From an uncultured Clostridia bacterium (lineage in GTDB: Bacteria; Bacillota; Clostridia; Christensenellales; UBA1242): DNA of 45,246 nt. The stretch is from assembly GCA_947630075.1 (NCBI GenBank), contig CANRGF010000002.1, positions 1-45,246 on the forward strand. Direction: 5' to 3'. The notes below the pieces were generated by a model that worked only from the letters and a program-made list of their open reading frames with translations, did not search any database and was not told where the DNA came from. The translations under genes were made by a program, and so were the position numbers. Positions 7,658 to 15,264 of this stretch are shown here, one piece after another (the first letter of the stretch is position 1; the number at the start of each line of letters is the position of its first letter).

Positions 7658-7991
7658 AGTTCTTGCTCCTTTTACTATTGCCAATATAAAACAAAAAGTA
7701 GAGCAAGTTAATAAACTCAGTTAAAAGAAACCTATATAAAACCTATAAAAATTCCAAAGAAAACTTAAACTGACTTAAAAAAAGATAAACAAATCTCCTT
7801 TATTTTTGGCGTTTGGTTGTTTTTCGGTTAAGAGGTTATCAGAGAGCCCCAAATCTGTCAAAGGAAAAAAATATCGCTTAAAACTTTAATATTTAAAAAT
7901 TTCAAAGACAATGTTTTTTTCTTAATCTTTGACATCTTTGTTTCTCCCTGATTTTTTGTTGGTATCGAAAAACTTCGATAAAGGAGATTTG
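7658..7991. other. AT-rich regulatory gap between the divergent repressor side and recombinase
   Basis: No gene of note. The stretch contains a 12-base motif AACTGACTTAAA (7768-7779) that also occurs at 5581-5592 in the other element gap, the inverted repeat TATCGAA-N4-TTCGATA (7963-7980), and AAAGGAG at 7980-7986. It probably holds promoters in both directions and possibly recombinase-associated sites. Confidence 0.35.
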
Positions 7992-8171
7992 GTGAATATG
8001 GTTAAACTTGGTTTATATAAAACTAAACTTAATTTAAGTTTGCTTAACTTTTGTATTAGTTTTCTATGGCTAATGTTTAAGTTACTTCATTCACTTCTCC
8101 AAAAAATTTATTTATTTTCAAAATATAAAGGAGAAAACAATGAAAACAGCAGTGATATATGCAAGATATAG
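7992..8171 (+). CDS. Possible small hydrophobic leader ORF overlapping the recombinase start
   Basis: A GTG (7992) or ATG (7998) start follows AAAGGAG by 5-11 bases. The frame encodes about 58 residues with a hydrophobic centre (LLNFCISFLWLMFKLLHSLL) and overlaps the recombinase start by 32 bases in another frame. It could be a translated leader that tunes recombinase expression, or a chance frame. Weakly supported. Confidence 0.25.
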   Translation: MNMVKLGLYKTKLNLSLLNFCISFLWLMFKLLHSLLQKIYLFSKYKGENNENSSDICKI

Positions 8172-9720
8172 TAGTGATAGCCAAACAGAGCAATCCATTG
8201 AAGGACAATTAAGGGTTTGTCAACAATATGCAAAAAACAATGATATTGTTATTGTTGGTGAATACATTGACAGAGCTATGACCGGAACAAATGATTTGCG
8301 ACCAGATTTTCAACGGATGATTAAAGATAGCAATAAAAAACAATGGGATTATGTGCTTGTATATAAATTAGATAGATTTTCAAGAGATAAATATGAAACT
8401 ACAATACACAAGCATACTCTTAAAAACAACGGTGTAAAAGTTATCTCAGCTATGGAAAACATACCTGACACGCCCGAAGGAATTATACTTGAATCAATGC
8501 TTGAAGGTATGAATCAATATTATTCAGCAGAACTTTCACAAAAAGTCCATCGAGGCTTAAATGAAAGTTATATAAAGGGCTTATTTACAGGTGGGCATCA
8601 AATTTATGGATATGATATAGTTGATAAAAAGAGCGTGATAAATGAAGAAGAAGCAATGATTGTAAAAGAAATTTTTTCAAAATTTGCACAAGGCTTCACC
8701 GGTGTTGACATAGCAAAAAATTTACAAGCTCGTGGAATTAGAACAAAGACCGGGAACTACCTAACTGATAAAGCAATTTATAAAATTATTCAAAACACAA
8801 AATACATTGGTAAGGTAAAACATGGTGAAACTGTTTATACAAATATCTATCCAGCAATTATTGATGAGCAAGTTTGGCAAAAAGTGCAAAACATTAGAAA
8901 TGCTTATAAACACGCACATTGCCGAAAACAAGATATTTATAACTATATACTTTCTGGAAAATTGATATGTGGTTATTGCAAACATAAAATGGTTGGAGAA
9001 TCCGGGAAAGAGATAAACAAAATTATTAAATATCGTTATTATACTTGTTTGACAAAACGAAGAAGAAAAAACGAAAAATGTGAATTGCAAATATGCAACA
9101 AAGAAAATCTTGAAAAAGATGTTATTGATATAACTTGGCGAGTTTTATCTAACAACAACAATTTAAAAATAATAGCAAAGAGTATTTTGCAATATCACGA
9201 AAAAGTTACAAGAGCCGAGTCAAATCTTAAATCTCTGGAAACACAAAGAGCCTCCTATCTTAAAGCAACACAAAACCTAATAACTGCTATTGAACAAGGT
9301 ATTATTACAGAGCAAACTAAGATAAGATTAAAAGAGCTTGAAAGTCAAATATCACAATTAGACTATGATATTGAACAGGAAAAACAAAGAAATTACACCT
9401 ATTTAACAGAAGATTTAATTATAGACTATTTCAAAAAAATAATTTGTGGTGATATAGAAAACATAGAAATACAAAAAAGTATAGTAAAAACCTTTATAAG
9501 AGAGATTTTACTATACAATGACAAAATTATAATTGTTTACAACTTTACAGAGCCACTACCTTCAAAAGCAAACCCACTTGACAATGTTCAAGATTTAGAA
9601 AGCAAATCACTAGATAATACAACATTGTTGACCGAAGAAGAAATAAATAACAATGCTGATTTATCATTTTTCTGTGATAATCAATACTTTGCTGTTATAT
9701 CAAAAAGAGCTAAAACATAG
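8140..9720 (+). CDS. Large serine recombinase (phage integrase)
   Basis: 526 residues. N-terminal resolvase domain with catalytic Ser11 in YARYSS and the conserved KLDRFSRD stretch; recombinase domain about 150-270; zinc-ribbon (CGYCKHKM ... YYTC ... CELQ) about 277-325; coiled coil about 355-415; long polar tail. This is the TP901-1/Bxb1-type integrase layout, which catalyses attP x attB integration with a directionality factor for excision. Start follows AAAGGAG. It is transcribed opposite to the other element genes and ends 67 bases before tRNA-Ser, so the element boundary is probably nearby. Intact length, likely functional. Confidence 0.92.
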   Translation: MKTAVIYARYSSDSQTEQSIEGQLRVCQQYAKNNDIVIVGEYIDRAMTGTNDLRPDFQRMIKDSNKKQWDYVLVYKLDRFSRDKYETTIHKHTLKNNGVKVISAMENIPDTPEGIILESMLEGMNQYYSAELSQKVHRGLNESYIKGLFTGGHQIYGYDIVDKKSVINEEEAMIVKEIFSKFAQGFTGVDIAKNLQARGIRTKTGNYLTDKAIYKIIQNTKYIGKVKHGETVYTNIYPAIIDEQVWQKVQNIRNAYKHAHCRKQDIYNYILSGKLICGYCKHKMVGESGKEINKIIKYRYYTCLTKRRRKNEKCELQICNKENLEKDVIDITWRVLSNNNNLKIIAKSILQYHEKVTRAESNLKSLETQRASYLKATQNLITAIEQGIITEQTKIRLKELESQISQLDYDIEQEKQRNYTYLTEDLIIDYFKKIICGDIENIEIQKSIVKTFIREILLYNDKIIIVYNFTEPLPSKANPLDNVQDLESKSLDNTTLLTEEEINNNADLSFFCDNQYFAVISKRAKT

Positions 9721-9742
9721 AAGTTTATTCTATGTTTTTTTT
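9712..9742 (+). terminator. Recombinase terminator
   Basis: Arms 9712-9722 and 9728-9738 pair perfectly over 11 bases around a 5-base loop and run into a T tract. The hairpin includes the recombinase stop codon. Confidence 0.8.
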
Positions 9743-9746
9743 AATA

Positions 9747-9774
9747 AAAAACGCACCAAAATATATTTGGTACG
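9747..9774 (-). terminator. tRNA-Ser terminator
   Basis: Imperfect hairpin with arms 9752-9760 and 9766-9774 and a following T run on the minus strand, just beyond the tRNA 3' end. It terminates tRNA-Ser transcription and separates it from the recombinase. Confidence 0.55.
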
Positions 9775-9787
9775 TCAAAAGAACTTT

Positions 9788-9875
9788 TGGCGGAGAGCTA
9801 GGGATTCGAACCCCAGGAGGCTTGCACCTCGGCAGTTTTCAAGACTGCTGTATTAGACCACTCTACCAGCTCTCC
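9788..9875 (-). tRNA. tRNA-Ser (UGA)
   Basis: 88 bases including the encoded CCA. Acceptor stem GGAGAGC/GCTCTCC, anticodon loop CTTGAAA giving anticodon TGA, long variable arm (GAGGTGCAAGCCTC region) typical of class II tRNA-Ser, and T arm GGGGTTCGAATCCC. The 3' end faces the serine recombinase of the element, so this tRNA may mark the insertion site. The gene itself is intact. Confidence 0.95.
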
Positions 9876-9901
9876 ACACATTGCTTTGCAGTAACTTTTT
9901 T

Positions 9902-9930
9902 ATTATAACACACTATTTTGTTTTTAGCAA
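9902..9930 (-). promoter_or_regulatory. tRNA-Ser promoter
   Basis: Minus strand TTGCTA (9930-9925), 17-base spacer, TATAAT (9907-9902), about 27 bases before the mature tRNA 5' end. Confidence 0.7.
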
Positions 9931-9960
9931 GTGTTTTTAAGAAAATTAATTTTGAGTTTT

Positions 9961-10443
9961 TTAATTCAAATAATTTAGGATTATTTTAAATTCATCAATT
10001 AATTTATCTAAACTTAATGCGCAATTTGCTGGGCTGGTGCTAGGCAGAGAGATGCAATCAAGATTGGTGGATGCCCTAAATAAGCGAGTGGCAGTTTTGC
10101 CAAGAGTGAAAATGGCTTCAATTTTTGCGCGAGATAAAATTTGATTAAAATCGTTTATTTCATAATTTTTGATGCTGGCATCTTGAGAATTGGATATTTC
10201 GCAAGATTTAACCACATCCCATAAGGCGATGTGATGAGATAATAAAAATTTCGTTTTATCTCGAACGTTATTATTAATCTCTTGATTGAATAATGCACTC
10301 AACACTTTCCAAAATCTATTTTGCGGGTGAGCAAAATAAAAACCCTCTTCTCTAGATTTTATTGAAGGCATTGAGCCTAATATTAAAATTTTGCTATCCT
10401 TATTATAAATTGGCTTAAATGGATGAATGACGATTTCTTTCAT
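9961..10443 (-). CDS. Family 6 uracil/hypoxanthine-DNA glycosylase
   Basis: 160 residues. The motif ILGSMPSIKS (about 21-30) followed by GFYFAHPQNRFW (34-45) is the signature of the HDG/family 6 UDG enzymes, which excise deaminated purines (hypoxanthine) from DNA in base-excision repair; the C-terminal SLPSTSPAN resembles the UDG-fold leucine-loop region. The ATG lies exactly six bases after a TGC-TATAAT extended -10 box and has no Shine-Dalgarno sequence, so the mRNA is probably leaderless. Stands alone between tRNA-Ser and a divergent hydrolase gene. Confidence 0.8.
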   Translation of the reverse strand: MKEIVIHPFKPIYNKDSKILILGSMPSIKSREEGFYFAHPQNRFWKVLSALFNQEINNNVRDKTKFLLSHHIALWDVVKSCEISNSQDASIKNYEINDFNQILSRAKIEAIFTLGKTATRLFRASTNLDCISLPSTSPANCALSLDKLIDEFKIILNYLN

Positions 10444-10449
10444 GTTTTT

Positions 10450-10458
10450 ATTATAGCA
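10450..10458 (-). promoter_or_regulatory. Extended -10 promoter giving a leaderless mRNA
   Basis: TGCTATAAT on the minus strand with six bases to ATG 10443. Transcription would start at or next to the A of the start codon. No clear -35 box. Confidence 0.6.
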
Positions 10459-10593
10459 AAAAATTAAACAAAATTTTTAAAAATTATAAAAAATATGGCA
10501 AAATTTTGTAATCTTTTTTAAAAATGTGCAAGTTTTTTGATTTTTGAAAAATTTATCGAATGATGTAAATTTTAAAAAATGTGTTTGCTTTGA

Positions 10594-10622
10594 TTGAAAT
10601 TGTTTTAAAAATGTTATATAAT
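10594..10622 (+). promoter_or_regulatory. Promoter abutting a start codon (leaderless)
   Basis: TTGAAA (10594-10599), 17-base spacer, TATAAT (10617-10622). The predicted start site coincides with ATG 10629; no ribosome binding site lies between. Confidence 0.65.
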
Positions 10623-10628
10623 AAGATG

Positions 10629-11168
10629 ATGAGTGAAAGCAAAAAAATTTATATAATTTTAAGCCAAACGGGAGCGATAACTTCAAAAGCGCTAAAAATT
10701 TTTACTTTCGCAAAATTTAATCATGTGTCCATTTCGCTAACGCCAACTCTTGAAAAAATGTATTCATTTGGCAGGCTGAAACCAAACAATCCTTTCATTG
10801 GCGGATTTGTGGAAGAAGGGAAAGACATTGGCACATTTAAAAAATATCAAAACACCTCTGCCCTTGTGCTTGAGCTTGAAGTGGACGAAAAAGACTATTT
10901 GGGCATCAAAAATTTAATTGACGAGATGATGAAAAACAAAGAAAAATTGCATTATAATTTTTGGGGTGTGTTTTGGGCATTCTTTAGGCTAAACTATGCG
11001 CCTAAAAACAAATTTTATTGCTCGCAGTTTGTGAAATTTTGCTTGGAAAAATTTAAGATTTCAAATGTTGCAGAACTGCCACGCGCAGCAAAGCCTATGG
11101 ACTTTTTAAAACTAAAAAACAGCAAAATTATCTATAACGGAAAACTAAATCAATATAGCACAATTTAA
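10629..11168 (+). CDS. Permuted papain-like (YiiX/NlpC-P60 type) hydrolase
   Basis: 179 residues from ATG 10629 (tandem ATG 10626 also possible). The order is His first then Cys: KFNHVSISL (His) near the N-terminus, and FYCSQFV (Cys) near residue 140. This is the circularly permuted papain-like arrangement of YiiX/lecithin-retinol-acyltransferase-like NlpC/P60 relatives, which hydrolyse amide or ester bonds. No signal peptide or membrane segment, so cytoplasmic. The upstream -10 box leaves six bases before the ATG, suggesting a leaderless mRNA. Converges with the GAPDH gene at a shared terminator. Substrate unknown. Confidence 0.65.
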   Translation: MSESKKIYIILSQTGAITSKALKIFTFAKFNHVSISLTPTLEKMYSFGRLKPNNPFIGGFVEEGKDIGTFKKYQNTSALVLELEVDEKDYLGIKNLIDEMMKNKEKLHYNFWGVFWAFFRLNYAPKNKFYCSQFVKFCLEKFKISNVAELPRAAKPMDFLKLKNSKIIYNGKLNQYSTI

Positions 11169-11190
11169 AAAAGCCCTAACGGGCTTTTTT
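11167..11190. terminator. Bidirectional terminator shared by convergent genes
   Basis: AAAAAAGCCC-TAAC-GGGCTTTTTT gives U tracts in both directions. It touches the stop codon of the plus-strand hydrolase and contains the stop codon of the minus-strand GAPDH gene. Confidence 0.85.
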
Positions 11191-12207
11191 CTCTTTTAAA
11201 GTGTCTTTATCAAACATCACTTTGGCTAGGTCTAGGCACTTGTTGCTATATCCCCATTCGTTATCATACCACGCCACAAGTTTCACAAATGTTGGGCTAA
11301 TCATAATGCCTGCTTTTTCATCAAAAATGCAAGTATGCTTATCCCCTATGAAATCGCTTGAAACAACAGGTTCGTCTGTGTAGCCAAGCACTTCTGGCAT
11401 AATCTCTTTGCTATATTTTTTCATAGTTTTGCAAATGTGCTCATAAGTGGTTGGCTTTTTTAATTTAACTGTGAAATCCACAACGCTAACATTGATTGTT
11501 GGCACTCTAAAACTCATGCCTGTAAGCTTGCCATTTAAGTGAGGCAACACTTCGCCAACGGCTTTCGCCGCACCTGTAGAACTTGGAATGATGTTTGCAC
11601 TCGCAGCCCTGCCTCCGCGCCAATCTTTTTTTGAAATGCCGTCCACCGTCAACTGAGTGGCTGTGGTGGAATGAATGGTGCTCATCAACCCTTCTTCCAC
11701 GCCATAGACATCGTCAATCACTTTCACAAGCGGAGCAAGGCAATTTGTGGTGCAACTAGCGTTTGAAACCACATTCATGCTGCTCTCATATTTTTGCTCG
11801 TTCACGCCCATCACAAAAGTTGGGCAACCCTTGCCCGGTGCACTTATTATAACTTTTTTTGCCCCGCCCTTTAAATGGCGTGAAGCATCTTCAACCTTGG
11901 TGAAAACGCCCGTGCATTCGATGATATATTCCGCACCTGCCGATTTCCAATTAATCTTATCTGGCTCTTTCTCCGCAAAGAATGCAACCGGCTTTTTATT
12001 TAGCTTTAAACCACCTTTTGCATCTAATTTCAGTTCACTTTTAGACTTGCCGTGAACTGTGTCATACTTATAAAGATAGCACGCATAGTCTGGCGTTAGA
12101 TATGGGTCGTTTATGGCAACCACTTCCACATCATCACGCTCCGCACTCGCGCGCATGATTAATCTGCCAATTCTTCCAAAACCATTAATGCCAATTTTAA
12201 CCTTCAT
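11176..12207 (-). CDS. gap: Glyceraldehyde-3-phosphate dehydrogenase, type I
   Basis: 343 residues. Rossmann start INGFGRIGRL, catalytic Cys152 in SNASCTTNCLAP, the STIHSTTATQ histidine region, the phosphate-binding SSTGAAKAVG, and C-terminal WYDNEWGYSNK. Converts glyceraldehyde-3-phosphate, phosphate and NAD to 1,3-bisphosphoglycerate in glycolysis (cytosol). Strong ribosome binding site and its own consensus promoter; monocistronic, not in a glycolytic operon with pgk here. The stop codon is inside the terminator hairpin. Confidence 0.97.
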   Translation of the reverse strand: MKVKIGINGFGRIGRLIMRASAERDDVEVVAINDPYLTPDYACYLYKYDTVHGKSKSELKLDAKGGLKLNKKPVAFFAEKEPDKINWKSAGAEYIIECTGVFTKVEDASRHLKGGAKKVIISAPGKGCPTFVMGVNEQKYESSMNVVSNASCTTNCLAPLVKVIDDVYGVEEGLMSTIHSTTATQLTVDGISKKDWRGGRAASANIIPSSTGAAKAVGEVLPHLNGKLTGMSFRVPTINVSVVDFTVKLKKPTTYEHICKTMKKYSKEIMPEVLGYTDEPVVSSDFIGDKHTCIFDEKAGIMISPTFVKLVAWYDNEWGYSNKCLDLAKVMFDKDTLKEKKAR

Positions 12208-12225
12208 AAATTCCCCCTTAAAATT

Positions 12226-12254
12226 ATTTTAGTATAGGCAAAACTATTTGTCAA
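12226..12254 (-). promoter_or_regulatory. gap promoter
   Basis: Minus strand TTGACA (12254-12249), 17-base spacer, TAAAAT (12231-12226), followed by TAAGGGGG and the gap ATG. Confidence 0.8.
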
Positions 12255-12293
12255 ATATATTTTAAATTTTTTAATTTTGTCAAAAATTTATTT

Positions 12294-12866
12294 ATGCTCA
12301 TCGCATTCATTTTCTATTGCTTGACAATTTTTTTATTTATTATTGCCAAACAGGCAAAAAATAAAATAATCCAACCAATTTTAAACTGCAGGGTTTTGAA
12401 AAATGGGGTTTGCTTTTTCTCAACCAAAAGGCACAAATTGAAAGTGGAAAATGCAAAATTGTTGATGGTGAAAGATGTGGCATTTTTGAAAAATGAACAT
12501 AAAATTATTGCAATAAAAAATGTGAAAGATGTCTATTTAAAAAATGATTTTATTTATTTCACCGGACTTGGCAATGTGAAGATACTTTTTAATTGTGAAA
12601 AGTTTTATAGATATTTCAACATTAAAATTATTTCGGCAGATTTTGACCTAAAGAAAAATAAAGATGAAGCCGTTTTAGATATGTTAAATCACATTTTTTG
12701 CTTAAAAAATGCAAAAAAATTGCAAAAATACTTAAATATTTTAATTTTTGTGCTAAAAATTTCAATAAATGAAAAAAAAGTGTTGGTGAGAAAAAACAAA
12801 TATAATCTATCTTTCAAATTAATTTATAGATTAAATAATGTGCTGAAAGTTATCTCCATTAATTGA
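12294..12866 (+). CDS. Hypothetical protein with one N-terminal membrane segment
   Basis: 190 residues: a hydrophobic anchor at residues 1-18 (LIAFIFYCLTIFLFIIA) followed by a very basic, Lys/Asn/Phe-rich cytoplasmic part with no recognised domain. Divergent from gap. No Shine-Dalgarno sequence is visible before ATG 12294. The AT-rich composition and lack of motifs make function unknowable here; the length and uninterrupted frame support a real gene. Confidence 0.5.
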   Translation: MLIAFIFYCLTIFLFIIAKQAKNKIIQPILNCRVLKNGVCFFSTKRHKLKVENAKLLMVKDVAFLKNEHKIIAIKNVKDVYLKNDFIYFTGLGNVKILFNCEKFYRYFNIKIISADFDLKKNKDEAVLDMLNHIFCLKNAKKLQKYLNILIFVLKISINEKKVLVRKNKYNLSFKLIYRLNNVLKVISIN

Positions 12867-12868
12867 TA

Positions 12869-12902
12869 GCCGAAAAAAATAGCAACCTTTTGGCTGCTAT
12901 TT
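12869..12902 (-). terminator. Terminator of the XRE membrane regulator
   Basis: Arms AAATAGCA (12877-12884) and TGCTATTT (12895-12902), followed on the minus strand by a T run. The stop codon of the minus-strand gene (12897-12899) is inside the stem. It lies between convergent genes. Confidence 0.7.
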
Positions 12903-13625
12903 GTCCTTATCCTGAATGTAATCATAACCGAAATCGTCTGTTGGCTTTGGTTTATCTTCTGCTTTTGGTTGCTGACGAGATTTTTTCTTCGGTTTTTTTT
13001 CTTGCTTTTCCACTGGTTTTGGTTTTTTCTCTTTCTTCTTTTTAGGCTTTTTTATTAATGCTGCCCACAAGCAGACCGCCACTTGAAGCGGAATTCCAAG
13101 CACATATATAAGCCAAAGGTTATACTTAATCAACTGCACATGAACACAAGCAAGCGTTGACCATATCAAGCAAGTGAGCAAGATAAATAAGACATCACTC
13201 CTGCCCCATATACTATTGAAAATGATTAAAATGACGAACGAAGCAGGCACAGCCCACATAAAGAACATTGCAATGTTTTTATTCACGGCAATATGGAAAG
13301 CAACGAAAAGGATGGTGGCAAGCATCCAAACCGCACTTACGGCAAGCAATGTGATTGCCAAGCGTGCAGGAATGAATCGCCTTTTGACAGGAGCGGGAGA
13401 AATTTCATCCACCGACAAATCTTCTTTGGTGAGAGCGTCTAGCGTAACACCATAAAAAACACACAAATCATAAAGCGTTTCCACGCTAGGAAGAGATTCG
13501 CCCGTTTCCCATTTTGAGATGCTCTTATCTGAATAGCTAAACTTCTCTGCCAACTCTAATTGAGTGAGCTTTGCATGCTTTCTCAGCAAGAGCAAGTTTT
13601 TGCCAATAATTTTATTAATTTCCAT
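12897..13625 (-). CDS. XRE-family HTH regulator with four membrane segments and a basic tail
   Basis: 242 residues. Residues 7-62 are a Cro/C1 HTH (LRKHAKLTQLELAEKF ... KSISKWETGESLPS). About 88-190 contain four hydrophobic helices. Residues about 193-242 are a Lys/Pro-rich low-complexity tail ending in acidic residues. Membrane-bound XRE regulators of this layout are common in Bacillota and are thought to sense envelope or effector state; no ligand can be inferred. Own promoter (TTGCGT, 17, TATAAT). Confidence 0.75.
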   Translation of the reverse strand: MEINKIIGKNLLLLRKHAKLTQLELAEKFSYSDKSISKWETGESLPSVETLYDLCVFYGVTLDALTKEDLSVDEISPAPVKRRFIPARLAITLLAVSAVWMLATILFVAFHIAVNKNIAMFFMWAVPASFVILIIFNSIWGRSDVLFILLTCLIWSTLACVHVQLIKYNLWLIYVLGIPLQVAVCLWAALIKKPKKKKEKKPKPVEKQEKKPKKKSRQQPKAEDKPKPTDDFGYDYIQDKDK

Positions 13626-13646
13626 AATATACCTTAGGATTTTTTA

Positions 13647-13675
13647 ATTATAACATATTTATATTTAAAACGCAA
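13647..13675 (-). promoter_or_regulatory. Promoter of the XRE membrane regulator
   Basis: Minus strand TTGCGT (13675-13670), 17-base spacer, TATAAT (13652-13647). Confidence 0.65.
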
Positions 13676-13707
13676 ACGATAAAATTGAAAAAGTTTTTAA
13701 AATTGTT

Positions 13708-13735
13708 TTGAAATTTTTATTAAAATTTTTATAAT
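13708..13735 (+). promoter_or_regulatory. Promoter of the 244-residue membrane protein gene
   Basis: TTGAAA (13708-13713), 16-base spacer, TATAAT (13730-13735), then a 43-base leader with AAGGGGGAAATC before ATG 13779. Confidence 0.65.
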
Positions 13736-13778
13736 AGAGAAAAAGAGAGAAATTTATCTAATCTTTAAGGGGGAAATC

Positions 13779-14513
13779 ATGAGAGTTGTGTTAGTGGTGG
13801 ATAGCATTGAAAACTTAAACGAAAAAGTTAATATGCTTGAAACTCATTTTGGAACGAACCTTTGCTTTGTGGTGAAGGCTAATCTTGCACCCATTTTCAA
13901 AACGTATGGCTATCCTATTTCTGCAGTGTATGGCGAAAAGGCCGCTAAAATTGTTCATTTGACGCTTGCCCGACTAGATGTGGAAGACACAATTATTTGC
14001 TATGCAAGTTTGCAACTATCAAATCGGCTTTTAGACGGACTTACAGCACGCCTTGGTGATGGCAACAAAATTATAAATTTCATGCCTAGATATAATTATT
14101 TTGAACGAATGTGCAATGGCCCATATAATGTTTATGTGAAAACAATCTTTAAGGCAAAAGATAGTTTGGCAAGCCCAAAACTTCAATTCTTGCCTGCAGG
14201 ATGTGTGGACGAACTTTTGCAAAGCCATATAGCAAACAGAATGTTTGAAATGAACCCTAAATTAGTTTATTCAGTTGAGGTGGAAGATAAAGCCACCAAC
14301 GCTTCATTAAAAGTGCGCCCGAAATTTAATAAATATGCAATAATTCCAATCATAGTGGTGCTCACCGCTTTGGCACTATTCATTATGTCCCTTGCATTTT
14401 GGGGAGCAAGATATCTAAATATATTTATATTTGTGGCGGTGTGCATATTAGATGTGCTTCTCACAATCATTTTCCAATTCAAGAATTATTTTGATGAAAG
14501 GTTTTTGAAATGA
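13779..14513 (+). CDS. Hypothetical protein with two C-terminal membrane helices
   Basis: 244 residues. An alpha/beta-looking soluble part (1-180: MRVVLVVDSIENL..., then alternating strands) is followed by two hydrophobic helices (about 187-210 and 213-232) and a short charged tail. No catalytic motif or family recognised. Strong ribosome binding site, its own promoter and its own terminator, so it is an independent transcription unit. Tail-anchored cytoplasmic domain is the likely topology. Confidence 0.6.
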   Translation: MRVVLVVDSIENLNEKVNMLETHFGTNLCFVVKANLAPIFKTYGYPISAVYGEKAAKIVHLTLARLDVEDTIICYASLQLSNRLLDGLTARLGDGNKIINFMPRYNYFERMCNGPYNVYVKTIFKAKDSLASPKLQFLPAGCVDELLQSHIANRMFEMNPKLVYSVEVEDKATNASLKVRPKFNKYAIIPIIVVLTALALFIMSLAFWGARYLNIFIFVAVCILDVLLTIIFQFKNYFDERFLK

Positions 14514-14536
14514 CGCAAATTTGCGTCTTTTTTTTA
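14512..14536 (+). terminator. Terminator after the 244-residue gene
   Basis: Perfect palindrome GACGCAAATTTGCGTC (14512-14527) followed by nine T. Confidence 0.8.
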
Positions 14537-14548
14537 TTAAAAAAACAT

Positions 14549-14629
14549 GGGGATGGGCTCATGTGCAAAACAAATTTTGCACATGAGGGCGGCTAACGCC
14601 GCCCAGCACTGAATGTGCGGCCCATCCCC
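14549..14629. repeat. GC-rich palindromic element able to fold as a cloverleaf
   Basis: An 81-base unit. A 10-base closing stem (14549-14558 / 14620-14629, GGGGATGGGC / GCCCATCCCC) encloses three hairpins: 14559-14586 (12-base perfect stem, CAAA loop), 14587-14604 (GGGCGGC-TAAC-GCCGCCC), and 14606-14618 (GCAC-N5-GTGC). Flanked by A/T runs and by terminators. Much more GC-rich than its surroundings. It encodes no protein. It may be a mobile palindromic repeat (REP/MITE-like) or a structured RNA. Confidence 0.65.
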
Positions 14630-14636
14630 CACAAAC

Positions 14637-14664
14637 AAAAAAAAGGCTTAATTAGCCTTTTTTT
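14637..14664 (-). terminator. rpmA operon terminator
   Basis: AAAAAAGGCT / AGCCTTTTTT arms around a short AATT-type loop, with a T tract on the minus strand; the rpmA stop codon is inside the hairpin. Confidence 0.75.
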
Positions 14665-14935
14665 CTGCTGCTAAAATTGTTGCCACTTTTCTGCCTCTGC
14701 CATCGGTTTTAAACTTAACAACGCCGTCAACCAAGGCAAACAAAGTGTAATCATTGCCACACCCAACATTTTCGCTTGGATAGATTTTTGTGCCACGCTG
14801 ACGAACAATTATTGAGCCAGCCTTAACAAATTGACCATCGCCCGTTTTAACGCCAAGACGCTTTGATTCACTATCTCTGCCGTTTTTGGTGCTGCCGCCG
14901 CCTTTTTTATGGGCAAATAATTGAATATTAATCAT
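14648..14935 (-). CDS. rpmA: Ribosomal protein bL27 with cleavable N-terminal extension
   Basis: 95 residues. N-terminal extension MINIQLFA precedes HKKGGGSTKNGRDS, the conserved start of mature L27 that reaches the peptidyl transferase centre. Bacillota L27 carries such an extension, removed by the protease Prp; here the motif is NIQLFA. Last gene of rplU-prp-rpmA, overlapping prp by 8 bases, with AAGGAG upstream. Confidence 0.97.
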   Translation of the reverse strand: MINIQLFAHKKGGGSTKNGRDSESKRLGVKTGDGQFVKAGSIIVRQRGTKIYPSENVGCGNDYTLFALVDGVVKFKTDGRGRKVATILAAEKKAN

Positions 14936-15263
14936 TGCTAATCTCCTTTATTTTAATGTATTTTGCGTGGCCATCTCTAACCTCTTTCAATCCCAAACTG
15001 GCAGTTTTCATAAGCGTTTGTGCCAATTTGATTTCACCCTGACTTAGCCCATTAAGACTAACTGACAGAAGAGGAATATCTTCATCAATTTCACATTTTG
15101 CGGGCAACTTAAGCACTTGCTTTAGACCTATAATTAGAGTTTGCGCAATGCTAGAAACTGCGCTGCAAACAATATCCTTCCCACTCTCTGCATAGCCAGA
15201 ATGACCGGTTATTTCAATGTCCACTAAATTTGAATTTTTTTTAATAATTTTTATGTTTATCAT
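14928..15263 (-). CDS. prp: Ribosomal processing cysteine protease Prp
   Basis: 111 residues. Catalytic His in GHSGYAESGKDIVCSAVS (His about 20) and Cys about 33 in the same stretch, the hallmark of Prp (YsxB), which trims the N-terminus of L27 and, in staphylococcal phages, capsid and scaffold proteins. Lies between rplU and rpmA as in other Bacillota. Length is typical. Confidence 0.93.
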   Translation of the reverse strand: MINIKIIKKNSNLVDIEITGHSGYAESGKDIVCSAVSSIAQTLIIGLKQVLKLPAKCEIDEDIPLLSVSLNGLSQGEIKLAQTLMKTASLGLKEVRDGHAKYIKIKEISND

Positions 15264-15264
15264 C

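Noticed and set aside
10477..10686. Minus-strand 69-residue frame upstream of the glycosylase
   Set aside because: Low-complexity AT-rich sequence overlapping a divergent promoter and gene start; no ribosome binding site.
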